64,000 nucleotides of DNA from Clostridium ljungdahlii DSM 13528 (GTDB taxonomy: Bacteria; Bacillota; Clostridia; Clostridiales; Clostridiaceae): the NCBI RefSeq assembly GCF_000143685.1, contig NC_014328.1, positions 124,001-188,000 of the forward strand. Reading direction: 5' to 3'. This document shows, piece after piece, positions 13,300 through 21,564 of the stretch (its first letter is position 1; every line of letters begins with the position of its first letter). The notes beneath the pieces were generated by a model. It searched no databases and was not told where the DNA came from. It worked only from the letters and a program-made list of their open reading frames with translations. Both the position numbers and the translations under genes were made by a program.

Positions 13300-13372
13300 C
13301 CGTACAATTTAGGAAAATAGTTGTTATGTGAAAAATAGCTTATAAGAAGTATTAGCTATGAGGAGGAAAAAA

Positions 13373-13810
13373 ATGAAAAGTAAGAGTGCTGCAAGGTATT
13401 TAATATTTTCACTCATTGGTTTTGTAATTTTGGCTGCAGGTGCTATATTAGCAAAACTTACAAGAAATGATCAAGGTATCATTGAGACTTTACCATATAT
13501 TCTTATTGGAATTGGAGGTGGGGTCTTTGGACAAAATCTTGGTACTGCCTTTGACATCTATACTATGAAAAAAAATCCCGAGATAGCTAAGCAAAGGGAA
13601 ATTGATGAAAAAGATGAGAGAAATATAGCAATAAGAAATAAAGCTAAAGCTAAAGCATATGATCTTATGATATTGGTATTCGGGGCATTGATGATGGCAT
13701 TTGCACTGATGGGTGTCAGTTGGTCAGTAGTTTTAGCCATTGTTATTGCGTACCTGTTTGTTGTATTTTCAAATATATATTTTATAAGTAAATATGATAA
13801 GGATATGTAA
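13373..13810 (+). CDS. small four-helix membrane protein of unknown function
   Basis: 145 residues with two hydrophobic helices near the N-terminus, a charged central loop containing DEKDERNIAIRNKAKAKAYD, then two more helices and a short tail. Similar small membrane proteins in Firmicutes (DUF2178-like) often sit beside XRE regulators; none is seen here. I chose ATG 13373 because the AGGAGG ribosome site lies six bases upstream, whereas the ATG at 13358 precedes that site. The gene lies between an intact tRNA-Cys and a decayed tRNA-Cys copy, so it may be cargo of an old integration or duplication. Function not assigned. Confidence 0.75.
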   Translation: MKSKSAARYLIFSLIGFVILAAGAILAKLTRNDQGIIETLPYILIGIGGGVFGQNLGTAFDIYTMKKNPEIAKQREIDEKDERNIAIRNKAKAKAYDLMILVFGALMMAFALMGVSWSVVLAIVIAYLFVVFSNIYFISKYDKDM

Positions 13811-13831
13811 AATTGTATATAATAGGAGTTT

Positions 13832-13891
13832 GCCAACTAGATTAGCTGAGGAAAACATTTCTTCCTAGTTCAAATCTGGATGGCGCCTCTA
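13832..13891 (+). pseudogene. decayed tRNA-Cys copy / possible att remnant
   Basis: The 22 bases at 13868-13889 are identical to the T-arm and acceptor end of the intact tRNA-Cys (12846-12867). Weaker similarity extends back to a GCCAA at 13832, but about five bases covering the anticodon (TCTGC) are missing. It cannot be a functional tRNA. Either it is a decayed duplicate, or the second attachment site of an element inserted into the tRNA 3' end. Confidence 0.72.
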
Positions 13892-13934
13892 TAGTATAAA
13901 AAATTGGTGTGTTTTATATTTGTAAATAAATGAT

Positions 13935-14858
13935 CTATTTCACTACAGATTCTAATACATGTATTTCTCCTTCTTTAAAATTTACTTCTACATTACTCCC
14001 AATTGGTAAAGTTATTCTTGGATATGAATGGCCAGATTGAAAGTTGATTAAAGTTGGTTTTTTTAAGCTAAGTATCCTGTCTTCAAGTATTTCGGTTAAA
14101 GTTAAACTTCGTTCATAATGTGGAAGTTCACAATTTGTAAACTGTCCTAGAATAAAACCTGAACATTTTTGCAGGTCTCCACTTAGTGTTAATTGAGTAA
14201 GCATTCTATCAATTCTATAGGGTTCTTCTCCTACATCTTCTATAAAGAGTATTTTATTTTCAGTATTTAGAGCATAAGGAGTACCTAGAAGACTAGATAT
14301 AAGGCATAGGTTACCACCTATAAGAGTACCAGCTGCGTACTCTCCATTAAAATACCGTGTGGGGATGTCCTCAGGGTTTTTTATAGTAAAGGGAGCATAT
14401 CCACACATTAGGGTATCTAAAAAACTTTTTAATGTAAAATCATCAAAAGTAGAAGTACACATTGGAGAATGAAAGGTAATCATATGGCATTTGTTGTAGA
14501 TATTGTTTAATAAAGTGGTTATATCACTAAATCCTGCAAATATTTTAGGATTTTCTTCTATAATGTTAAAATCAATAAGAGGAAGAAGCCTCATGCTGCC
14601 GTATCCACCTCTTGTGCATAATATCATATCTACACTTTTGTCTGAGAACATATCCATAATATCGGAAGCCCTGTCCACATCCTTACCAGCTAAATAACCC
14701 CATTTGTCATATATATGTTTCCCTTCTTTAACATTAAAACCAAAGTCTTTTAAAAATTCAATTTTTCCTTTGATTTTTTCAGGTTTCTCTGCACTCGCCG
14801 GAGATACAAGGCCTATAGTATCTCCTTTTTTTAATCTTTTTCCAATCAAAATCATCAC
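13935..14858 (-). CDS. ldcA: LD-carboxypeptidase (peptidase S66, LdcA/MccF type)
   Basis: 307 residues, usual length for the family. The nucleophile motif RGGYGS is at 83-88 (Ser88), the middle has GGNLCLISSLLGTPY and LFIEDVGEEPYRIDRML (Glu of the triad), and SGHSYPRITLP near the end gives the histidine. S66 enzymes act in the cytoplasm, cutting the L,D bond of recycled muropeptides, or in the MccF branch inactivating microcin C-like peptides. The gene follows corA by nine bases on the same strand. Start is GTG 14858 or ATG 14855; the upstream AGGA does not decide between them. Recycling role is the default guess. Confidence 0.88.
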   Translation of the reverse strand: MMILIGKRLKKGDTIGLVSPASAEKPEKIKGKIEFLKDFGFNVKEGKHIYDKWGYLAGKDVDRASDIMDMFSDKSVDMILCTRGGYGSMRLLPLIDFNIIEENPKIFAGFSDITTLLNNIYNKCHMITFHSPMCTSTFDDFTLKSFLDTLMCGYAPFTIKNPEDIPTRYFNGEYAAGTLIGGNLCLISSLLGTPYALNTENKILFIEDVGEEPYRIDRMLTQLTLSGDLQKCSGFILGQFTNCELPHYERSLTLTEILEDRILSLKKPTLINFQSGHSYPRITLPIGSNVEVNFKEGEIHVLESVVK

Positions 14859-14867
14859 ATCCTAAAA

Positions 14868-15809
14868 TTAAAATAAGTTTTTTTTCTTTAAAAATAATAT
14901 ACACACCAGGCAAATTGAAGCTGTTATGACATATACCATCCAGAAGCCATTTGGAGATTTAGCAAAAGGTATTCCATATAAATTCATGCCAAAGGAACCA
15001 AATATTATATTTGGAATTGCCATAACTATAGTTACTGAAGCTAGGAGTTTCATGACTATGTTTAAGTTATTTGATATAACTGAGGCAAATGCATCCATAG
15101 TTCCTGTTAAGATATTACTATATATGTTTGTCATTTCTATGGCTTGTTTATTTTCAATAATAACATCTTCTAGAATATCTTGATCTTCAGGATATTTCTG
15201 TAAAAGTTCTAACTTTAACATTTTTTCTAAAGTCATTTCATTAGCTTTTAGGGATGTTGAAAAATAAACAAGAGACTTTTGTAAAGATAAAAGTTGAATA
15301 AACTCTTTATTTTTCATAGATCTATGAAGTCTTTGCTCAATCATTACACTTTTTTTGTCTATTTGTCTTAAATAGAGCAAGTAATAGCTCGCTATTCTAT
15401 AAAGTATTTGTAAAATAAACCTAGAACGTTTAAATGTGAAAAAGGATTTAACTTTCCCATTTATAAAATCAGTAAGAATATTACTGTTTTTTAAACAAAC
15501 CGTAATTAAAGTAGATTCTGTATGGATTATAGCTAATGGATAAGAATCATAGGTTAAAGAATTAACTTCCATTTCTGTAAAAGGAATATCAACTATTACT
15601 AGTAGATTATTATCTTCAGTATCTATACGTGACGTTTCTTCTTCATCTAGAGCAGCTTTTAAAAAATCCATTGAAACACCAGACTTCTTTGATATTAAAA
15701 GTAAATCTTCATCTGAAGGTGCTACAACGTTAATCCAGCAGCCATGTTCTATGGTATCTACAGATTGAATGTTATTTGATTCGTCTATAGTTTTATAAAT
15801 TGAAATCAT
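14868..15809 (-). CDS. corA: CorA-family magnesium transporter
   Basis: 313 residues. A long cytoplasmic N-terminal domain with coiled-coil helices is followed by two C-terminal membrane helices. The CorA signature GMN occurs in FGSFGMNLYGIPF just after TM1, and a basic KKKNLF tail ends the protein. CorA homopentamers move Mg2+ (or Co2+/Ni2+) through the membrane. ATG 15809 has AAGGAGG eight bases upstream. It is the first gene of a two-gene unit with ldcA. I see no Mg riboswitch upstream. Confidence 0.93.
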   Translation of the reverse strand: MISIYKTIDESNNIQSVDTIEHGCWINVVAPSDEDLLLISKKSGVSMDFLKAALDEEETSRIDTEDNNLLVIVDIPFTEMEVNSLTYDSYPLAIIHTESTLITVCLKNSNILTDFINGKVKSFFTFKRSRFILQILYRIASYYLLYLRQIDKKSVMIEQRLHRSMKNKEFIQLLSLQKSLVYFSTSLKANEMTLEKMLKLELLQKYPEDQDILEDVIIENKQAIEMTNIYSNILTGTMDAFASVISNNLNIVMKLLASVTIVMAIPNIIFGSFGMNLYGIPFAKSPNGFWMVYVITASICLVCILFLKKKNLF

Positions 15810-16113
15810 GTAATGCCTCCTTGTAAAAATTAGCAGAGTATCTTGGTTGGTTTATTTATATAGTATATTTATATTATATCTTATGAAAACATACTTTTGA
15901 ATATATCATTATAAGATATTAATATAAATGCTACTATTTAAATTTATTTATGTGGACAAAATAAGTTTAAGGGTAGAACTGAATAGTATATATTATAGAA
16001 TATAAAAATGAGAAAGAATTTTTTAAATTGAATATTTTATGTATTAAGGGTAAAAATTTAAATAACAAAAGTAATAATATTAATTTGTAAGTAGTGCCGC
16101 TAGGAGGATGTAG
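15810..16113. other. divergent intergenic region, corA and gin
   Basis: About 300 A/T-rich bases between divergent genes. It must hold the promoters for corA (leftward) and gin (rightward), but I see no vegetative promoter of good match, hairpin or repeat. Gin is made under a forespore sigma factor in Bacillus, so a non-vegetative promoter would be expected. Confidence 0.5.
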
Positions 16114-16326
16114 ATGAAAAAAAAATATTGTATCATATGTGGAAAACCTTTGAGTGATGGTATAATAATATATGGTAGAGGAATATGTAAAAGTTGTGAA
16201 GAAAGATTAATAAAATTAGAAAATGATTTAGATTTTTACGAATACTATAAAGAAAGAATAAGTAAAACTATAGCACGTTTTATTATAAGAGGAGAGATAA
16301 CTCATTGTCAGAATTACCACTTTTAG
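16114..16326 (+). CDS. csfB: anti-sigma-G factor Gin (CsfB)
   Basis: 70 residues with two zinc-knuckle pairs, Cys6/Cys9 and Cys25/Cys28 (CIICGKPL and GICKSC), followed by an acidic then basic helix. This is the Gin pattern: a small zinc protein that binds sigma G (and sigma E in Bacillus) to delay late sporulation gene expression. Position supports the call: csfB stands upstream of yaaO-tmk-yaaQ-holB in Bacillus as here. ATG 16114 follows AGGAGG by six bases. Its end overlaps the next gene by 22 bases, implying translational coupling. Confidence 0.85.
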   Translation: MKKKYCIICGKPLSDGIIIYGRGICKSCEERLIKLENDLDFYEYYKERISKTIARFIIRGEITHCQNYHF

Positions 16327-17753
16327 AAGGAGTTTTAAAATATATTAAGGAAAATAATATATCATTTTGTATGCCAGGTCATAAAAATGGAAGAGGTTTT
16401 TATAATACTTCAATAGGAAGAGAATTTATATCTAATATTTTAAAATTTGATATTACTGAAGTAGATGGTGTAGACAATCTTCATAATCAAAAAAGTATAA
16501 TATTAGATGCAAGTAAGCGTCTTTCAAAGCTTTATGGAAGTAAAAAGTCTTATTTTTTAGTTAATGGAAGTACGTCTGGAAATATGATAATGTTGTTTAG
16601 TAGTTTTAATGAGGGGGATAAAATTTTAGTAGAAAGAAATTGCCATAGTTCTATACTAAATGGAATAATTATGAGGAAGTTAATTCCTATATATTTAGAA
16701 AATATTATAAGTGAAAAAATAAATGCTCCTATTTGCGTAAATTTGGAGCATTTTTTACAAGCACTAAAGAGAAACAAGAATATAAAGGGAATAGTAGTTA
16801 CATATCCCAATTATTATGGAATATGCAGCAATCTTAAGTTTATAATAAAGGAGGCAAAAAAGCTTAACATAAAGGTATTAGTTGATTGTGCTCATGGCGC
16901 ACATTTTGGTGTTAATAAAAATTTACCGGAAAGTGCAGTAACACTTGGTGCAGATATGGTAGTTACTAGTTCGCATAAAACGCTGCCTAGTTTAACTCAA
17001 ACTGCTTATTTACATGTAAACAATGAGAAATATATAGATAAAGTAGACTTTTATTATAATGCGTTTTTAAGTACAAGTCCTTCATACATAGCACTTTGTT
17101 CTATGGATTATGCTCGATTTTACCTTGAAGAGTATGGCAGCAGTGATTACGAAAAACTTATAGAGATAGCTGAATTCTATAGAGATAAGATAAACTCTAT
17201 AAGAGGATTGCAGGTAATTGGCAGAAAGGATATAATACAATTTAATTCTAAAGAAAGGAAGGCAGTACCAAGTGTAGCAGATATAGATTTAACAAGATAT
17301 ACTATAAATCTAGAACCAGGATACAGTGGCAATTTACTTTTAAATTATTTAAGAAAACTAAATATACAGTGTGAAATGAGTGACAATTCCAACCTAGTAT
17401 TGATTCTTTCTCCCTTTAATGAAAAAGAGGAGTTTGAAAGATTATATACTGTATTAAAGAATTGTGATTTAGAAAGAATTAAATGTAAAAAAACAAATAG
17501 GATAAAATATGGAATACCTCAATCCAAGATGATTCCATTTCAAGTTATAGATGTAGAAAAGGAAATGGTGGATTTAAATGATTCGTGTGGAAAGATAAGT
17601 GGGGCAAGTGTAATACCATATCCTCCGGGAGTTCCTGTATTGTCTATAGGAGAGCTGATAGATAAGAATGTAATTCAAGTTATTAAATATTATATAAAAA
17701 ATAGTATGGATTTAATTGGAGTAAAAGATAATAAAATAAAAGTTGTAAAATAA
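16305..17753 (+). CDS. yaaO: Orn/Lys/Arg decarboxylase family protein (YaaO-like)
   Basis: 482 residues, PLP fold type I. The schiff-base lysine is Lys225 in SSHKTLPSLTQTA; DCAHGAHFG lies just upstream and the C-terminal domain ends with YPPGVPVLSIGE, typical of basic amino acid decarboxylases. It is shorter than the roughly 700-residue enterobacterial enzymes because it lacks the N-terminal wing domain, as in the Bacillus YaaO/SpeA group. The TTG start at 16305 has AGGAGAG ten bases upstream and lies within the end of gin. Likely arginine or lysine decarboxylation leading to polyamines; the exact substrate is not fixed by sequence. Confidence 0.88.
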   Translation: MSELPLLEGVLKYIKENNISFCMPGHKNGRGFYNTSIGREFISNILKFDITEVDGVDNLHNQKSIILDASKRLSKLYGSKKSYFLVNGSTSGNMIMLFSSFNEGDKILVERNCHSSILNGIIMRKLIPIYLENIISEKINAPICVNLEHFLQALKRNKNIKGIVVTYPNYYGICSNLKFIIKEAKKLNIKVLVDCAHGAHFGVNKNLPESAVTLGADMVVTSSHKTLPSLTQTAYLHVNNEKYIDKVDFYYNAFLSTSPSYIALCSMDYARFYLEEYGSSDYEKLIEIAEFYRDKINSIRGLQVIGRKDIIQFNSKERKAVPSVADIDLTRYTINLEPGYSGNLLLNYLRKLNIQCEMSDNSNLVLILSPFNEKEEFERLYTVLKNCDLERIKCKKTNRIKYGIPQSKMIPFQVIDVEKEMVDLNDSCGKISGASVIPYPPGVPVLSIGELIDKNVIQVIKYYIKNSMDLIGVKDNKIKVVK

Positions 17754-17770
17754 ATTTTGGAGGAAAGCGA

Positions 17771-18454
17771 ATGAGTTTACAAAAAGGAAAACTTATAGTC
17801 ATAGAAGGATGTGACGGCAGCGGAAAAGCTACGCAGACAGAAAAACTTTATAAAAGGCTTTTAAATGAAAATTATAATTTAAAAAAAATAGAATATCCTA
17901 ATTATAATAGTGAATCTTCAGCTTTAGTAAGAATGTATTTAAATGGAGATTTTGGAAAAAAACCTGAAGATGTAAGTGCATATGCGGCATCAACATTTTA
18001 TGCAGTAGATAGATTTGCATCTTATAAGATGGAGTGGAAAAAGTTTTATGAAAATGGTGGAATAATACTTGCAGATAGATATACAACAGCTAATATGATA
18101 CATCAAGCTTCTAAAATTGATGATTTAGAAGAGAAAAATAAGTTTTTAAAATGGCTCTGGAATTTTGAATTTGATATATTTAGACTTCCTGTACCAGATT
18201 GTGTTATATTTTTGGATATGCCTCCTGAATATAGTAAAAAACTTATGACTAAGAGGAATAATAAATTTACGGGTAATGCAGAAAAGGACATACATGAGAG
18301 AGATTATGAGTATCTGGTTAATTCTTATAAAAATGCTATACATATTGTAGATAAATATAATTGGAATAAAATTTCATGTATAGAAGGTAGTGAAATAAAG
18401 ACTGTAGATAAAATTCACGAAGATATATATGATTTGATAAAAAAAATACTATAG
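17771..18454 (+). CDS. tmk: thymidylate kinase
   Basis: 227 residues. The P-loop GCDGSGKATQ is at 13-22, the DR motif is in ILADRYTTANMIHQ, and the dTMP-binding region matches the family. It phosphorylates dTMP to dTDP. Odd point: the usual Ser/Thr after the P-loop lysine is Ala20, with Thr21 next. The protein is longer than Bacillus Tmk (about 212). Identity is supported by place, between yaaO and yaaQ as in Bacillus. ATG 17771 has GGAGG about eight bases upstream. Confidence 0.88.
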   Translation: MSLQKGKLIVIEGCDGSGKATQTEKLYKRLLNENYNLKKIEYPNYNSESSALVRMYLNGDFGKKPEDVSAYAASTFYAVDRFASYKMEWKKFYENGGIILADRYTTANMIHQASKIDDLEEKNKFLKWLWNFEFDIFRLPVPDCVIFLDMPPEYSKKLMTKRNNKFTGNAEKDIHERDYEYLVNSYKNAIHIVDKYNWNKISCIEGSEIKTVDKIHEDIYDLIKKIL

Positions 18455-18584
18455 TAAAAAGTTAATGTATTAATTAAAAGTTTCAGTTATATGAGATAAT
18501 AAGTACTTATGGTATAATAAATATAAGCTAATTTGAGAAATTTAGGCAATTATTTGTAAAATAAATTACAAGAGGTGATGTTTT

Positions 18585-18914
18585 ATGAAATTAATTATAG
18601 CCATTGTTCAAGATGATGATGCTACTGATCTCTTGGAAATTTTAACAGAAGGTGGATTTAGGGTTACTAAACTTGCAACTACAGGCGGATTTTTAAGAGC
18701 TGGTAATACAACTTTGCTCATAGGAGTGGAAGAAGAAGACGTTGATAAAGTAATAGCCCATATAGAGGACGTATGTAAAACAAGAAATCAAATTATAACA
18801 ACTCCTTCATCTGTAGCAAGTTCCACAGGGGTATATATGCCCTATCCTGTGGAGGTAGAAGTTGGAGGAGCAAATATATTTGTAGTAGATGTAGATAAGT
18901 TTGTAAAGATTTAA
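18585..18914 (+). CDS. darA: PII-like cyclic-di-AMP receptor DarA/PstA (YaaQ)
   Basis: 109 residues of the YaaQ (DUF970) family. The N-terminus MKLIIAIVQDDDATDLLEIL, the TTGGFLRAGNTTLLIGV stretch and the C-terminal strand NIFVVDVDKF match the PII-like fold known to bind c-di-AMP as a trimer. It is a cytosolic signalling protein whose partner is not settled. Flanked by tmk and holB exactly as in Bacillus. ATG 18585 follows AGAGGTGATG. A 130-base gap separates it from tmk and may hold its own promoter. Confidence 0.9.
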   Translation: MKLIIAIVQDDDATDLLEILTEGGFRVTKLATTGGFLRAGNTTLLIGVEEEDVDKVIAHIEDVCKTRNQIITTPSSVASSTGVYMPYPVEVEVGGANIFVVDVDKFVKI

Positions 18915-18930
18915 TGGGAGGTATACTGAG

Positions 18931-19875
18931 TTGGAATTTTGCAATATAATAGGGCATGAGAATATAAAACTCCAGATAAAAAATTCTGTAACTTCCAATA
19001 GGTTTTCTCATGCCCATATTTTTGTAGGAGAAGATGGGATAGGTAAAAGTCTTCTTGCTAAAGAAATAGCTTTAGATATATTGGGAAAAAAGCAAATGAA
19101 ACAGTATGTGGATATAATTGAATTTAAAATAGCAAAAGGTAAAAAGTCCGTTGGAATAGAAGAAGTAAAAAATATAATAGAAGAAATAAATAAAAAACCT
19201 TACGAAGGTGACAAAAAAGTAATAATACTATATAATTCTGATAAAATGACAGAAGCAGCTCAAAATGCGTTATTAAAAACTATAGAGGAACCTCCCAGTG
19301 GAAGCTTTATGTTACTTTTATGTGAAAAGCTAGATGGAATATTGGACACCATAAAGTCGAGATGTCAAGTATATAAACTTAATAGGTTAAGTCAAAAAGA
19401 AATGGAGACTTTTTTAAATGCCAAATTTCCTAACTTATCTACTGAAGAATTAAGATCTGTCTTAGCGTTTAGTGATGGAATACCTGGAAGAGCACAAAAA
19501 TTTATTTCGGATATATCTTTAAGTGAAATGAGAAATATAATTTTAAATATATTTAAAGAATTATGTCATGAGAATTTTAGTTCCTGTTTAAAGCTGTCAG
19601 ATTATATAGCTAAAGACAATTATGAATGGGAGGAAGTACTAACCTGTATTTTGTCATATATAAGAGATGTACTTGTATACAAAGAAACGGGTAATAGGAA
19701 GTTTATTATAAATATTGATAAATTTGAAGATATAAAGACCATAGGAGAAATGTTTTCATTTAATAAGTTGAATGATATTATTAATATAGTAAAGGATACT
19801 AGAGAAAAGTTAGAAAGCAATGTAAATAGAACTTTAGTTTTTAATTCTATGTTGGTGAAAATGCAGGAGGTATAA
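18931..19875 (+). CDS. holB: DNA polymerase III delta-prime subunit
   Basis: 314 residues, AAA+ clamp-loader fold. The P-loop VGEDGIGKS is at 32-40, then ALLKTIEEPPSGSFMLLL and the sensor region TIKSRCQVYKL. It loads the beta clamp as part of the delta-gamma/tau complex. The four-cysteine zinc module found after the P-loop in E. coli is absent here, as the region after Lys39 has no cysteine. TTG 18931 is preceded by GGGAGG; the start is not certain. It overlaps nothing and is followed four bases later by ricT. Confidence 0.9.
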   Translation: MEFCNIIGHENIKLQIKNSVTSNRFSHAHIFVGEDGIGKSLLAKEIALDILGKKQMKQYVDIIEFKIAKGKKSVGIEEVKNIIEEINKKPYEGDKKVIILYNSDKMTEAAQNALLKTIEEPPSGSFMLLLCEKLDGILDTIKSRCQVYKLNRLSQKEMETFLNAKFPNLSTEELRSVLAFSDGIPGRAQKFISDISLSEMRNIILNIFKELCHENFSSCLKLSDYIAKDNYEWEEVLTCILSYIRDVLVYKETGNRKFIINIDKFEDIKTIGEMFSFNKLNDIINIVKDTREKLESNVNRTLVFNSMLVKMQEV

Positions 19876-19879
19876 AAAT

Positions 19880-20785
19880 ATGGTAACAGTTATAGGAGTA
19901 CGTTTTAAAAAGGCCGGTAAAATATATTATTTTTCACCAGGTAATTTAAATATAAAAAGAGAAAATAGTGTAATAGTAGAAACAGCAAGGGGAATAGAAT
20001 TTGGTGAGTGTGTCATAGAACCAAAAGATATAAGAGAGAGTGATATAGTTTCACCACTTAAAAGTGTTTTAAGAATAGCTACAGAAGAAGATATACAAAA
20101 ATATAATGAAAATAAAGAAAAAGAGAAAAAGGCTTTTGATATATGTATTGAAAAAATACAACAACATGAATTAAATATGAAGCTTATAGATGTAGAATAT
20201 ACTTTTGACAACAATAAAGTTATATTCTATTTTATAGCTGACGGACGAGTAGATTTTAGAGAATTGGTGAAAGATCTTGCATCCATATTTAGAACAAGAA
20301 TAGAACTTAGACAAATAGGAGTAAGAGATGAGGCAAAAATGATAGGGGGCCTTGGGCCTTGTGGCAGAGCTATGTGTTGTTCTACGTTTTTAGGCGATTT
20401 TGTACCTGTTTCTATAAAAATGGCAAAAGAACAAAATTTGTCATTGAATCCTACTAAAATATCAGGAATATGCGGAAGACTTATGTGTTGTTTGAATTAT
20501 GAACAAGATACTTATGAAAAAATAAGACAGAAGTTGCCTAAGGTAGGGTCTGTAGTTAGTACACCTGATGGAAGGGGAGAAGTTATAGATAACTCTGTAG
20601 TAAAGGAAAGCATTAAAATAAAGATAAAAGTTGAAGATGGTGATGATATAGTAAAAGAAGTGCCTATAAGTGAAATTAAAGTAATTTCAGGAGGATTTGA
20701 AGGCAATATAGATGAAAATGAGATAAAAATTGATGAAGAAACAGAAGATGCAGATATGATTAAACAATTGTTTAAGGAGGATTAA
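19880..20785 (+). CDS. ricT: PSP1-domain regulator RicT (YaaT)
   Basis: 301 residues. The PSP1 domain occupies about 60-150 (ARGIEFGECVIEP upstream) and two cysteine-rich motifs, GPCGRAMCC and GICGRLMCC, lie near 160-200. In Bacillus, RicT works with RicA and RicF as a complex carrying [4Fe-4S] clusters that aids RNase Y and Spo0A activation. The neighbour holB supports the call. ATG 19880 with AGGAGG upstream. The C-terminal tail is acidic. Confidence 0.9.
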   Translation: MVTVIGVRFKKAGKIYYFSPGNLNIKRENSVIVETARGIEFGECVIEPKDIRESDIVSPLKSVLRIATEEDIQKYNENKEKEKKAFDICIEKIQQHELNMKLIDVEYTFDNNKVIFYFIADGRVDFRELVKDLASIFRTRIELRQIGVRDEAKMIGGLGPCGRAMCCSTFLGDFVPVSIKMAKEQNLSLNPTKISGICGRLMCCLNYEQDTYEKIRQKLPKVGSVVSTPDGRGEVIDNSVVKESIKIKIKVEDGDDIVKEVPISEIKVISGGFEGNIDENEIKIDEETEDADMIKQLFKED

Positions 20786-20795
20786 GGAGGAACAT

Positions 20796-20999
20796 ATGAA
20801 ATCAGTATTTAAAATTCCTAATATACGTACTTCTGAGGATGTTAATAAAATAAGAAAAGTTATTTCCAGTAGTGAAGGGGTAATAGCCTGCCAAATAAAT
20901 AAAGAAAAAGGAAAAGTAAGTATAGTATATGATAATTACTTTATAACAGAGAATAAAATTATCCAGTGTATAGAAGATTTAGGTTATGCAGTATTATAA
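20796..20999 (+). CDS. HMA-like small protein without metal-binding cysteines
   Basis: 67 residues with the beta-alpha-beta-beta-alpha-beta pattern of heavy-metal-associated domains (FKIPNIRTSEDVNKIRKVI, then GVIACQINKEKGKVSIVYD, then IIQCIEDLGYAVL). The canonical CxxC of copper chaperones is replaced by IRTS, so copper binding is doubtful. AAGGAGG lies six bases before ATG 20796, ten bases after ricT, so it is the last gene of the operon. An inverted-repeat element begins immediately after its stop codon. Confidence 0.72.
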   Translation: MKSVFKIPNIRTSEDVNKIRKVISSSEGVIACQINKEKGKVSIVYDNYFITENKIIQCIEDLGYAVL

Positions 21000-21158
21000 G
21001 GCATTTTCAAAGAAATAACTAGTCAGTATGCTAGCCTATTTTTTATCATATTGCGTGGGTAGAACCCTTAGATAGGATTCACTATCTGCGGAACCTGCCT
21101 CCTTATCTGATAAAAAATATTCGCTGCATCTTTGACTTGTTATTTTCTTTCAAATGCC
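21000..21158. repeat. 159-bp palindromic intergenic element (MITE-like)
   Basis: It starts GGCATTT and ends AAATGCC. The outer 50 bases of each end are imperfect inverted repeats (shared blocks GAAATAAC/GAAAATAAC, AGTCA, ATGC, TATTTTTTATCA). The inner part folds further (AGATAG/CTATCT). No ORF. It abuts the stop codon of the preceding gene. Confidence 0.72.
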
Positions 21159-21244
21159 TAAAATTATCTTTTAAAATTATAACAAATGTGATAAAATACA
21201 GGGGATGAAAACATTATCTAAAAATTAAGGAGGTGTTACATAAG

Positions 21245-21418
21245 ATGGCATATAAAATTACAGAGGATTGTGTAAGTTGTGGTTCATGTGCTTCAGAATG
21301 TCCAGCTGATGCTATAAGCCAAGGAGATAGTCAATTTGTAATAGATCCAGAAAAATGTATAGAATGTGGAAACTGTGCTAATGTTTGTCCAGTAGGAGCA
21401 CCAGTTGAAGAAAGCTAG
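21245..21418 (+). CDS. 2[4Fe-4S] ferredoxin, clostridial type
   Basis: 57 residues with two CxxCxxCxxxCP motifs, beginning at Cys9 (CVSCGSCASECP) and near Cys39 (CIECGNCANVCP). This is a small soluble electron carrier for pyruvate:ferredoxin oxidoreductase, hydrogenase and related enzymes. ATG 21245 lies nine bases after AAGGAGGTG; the frame extends upstream to 21233 but that codon is inside the ribosome site. A single-gene unit with its own terminator. Confidence 0.95.
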   Translation: MAYKITEDCVSCGSCASECPADAISQGDSQFVIDPEKCIECGNCANVCPVGAPVEES

Positions 21419-21423
21419 TTGTT

Positions 21424-21450
21424 AGGAGGTCACCATAAGGTGGCCTTTTT
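21424..21450 (+). terminator. ferredoxin gene terminator
   Basis: GGTCACC pairs with GGTGGCC across ATAA, then TTTTT. Confidence 0.8.
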
Positions 21451-21564
21451 AATTTATATAAATATCAAATTCTGTATAAAGAGTAAGTTATTTTACACGA
21501 ATAATTAATATAGATAGGAGATTAAATAAATTATAGTTAGAAAATGTACTAGATGGAGGGAAAA

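Noticed and set aside
13251..13567. The 17-base sequence TTGACATCTATACTATG occurs at 13251 and 13551
   Set aside because: The second copy lies in the coding frame of the small membrane protein (FDIYTM) and has no repeat context. A chance match is plausible in this base composition.
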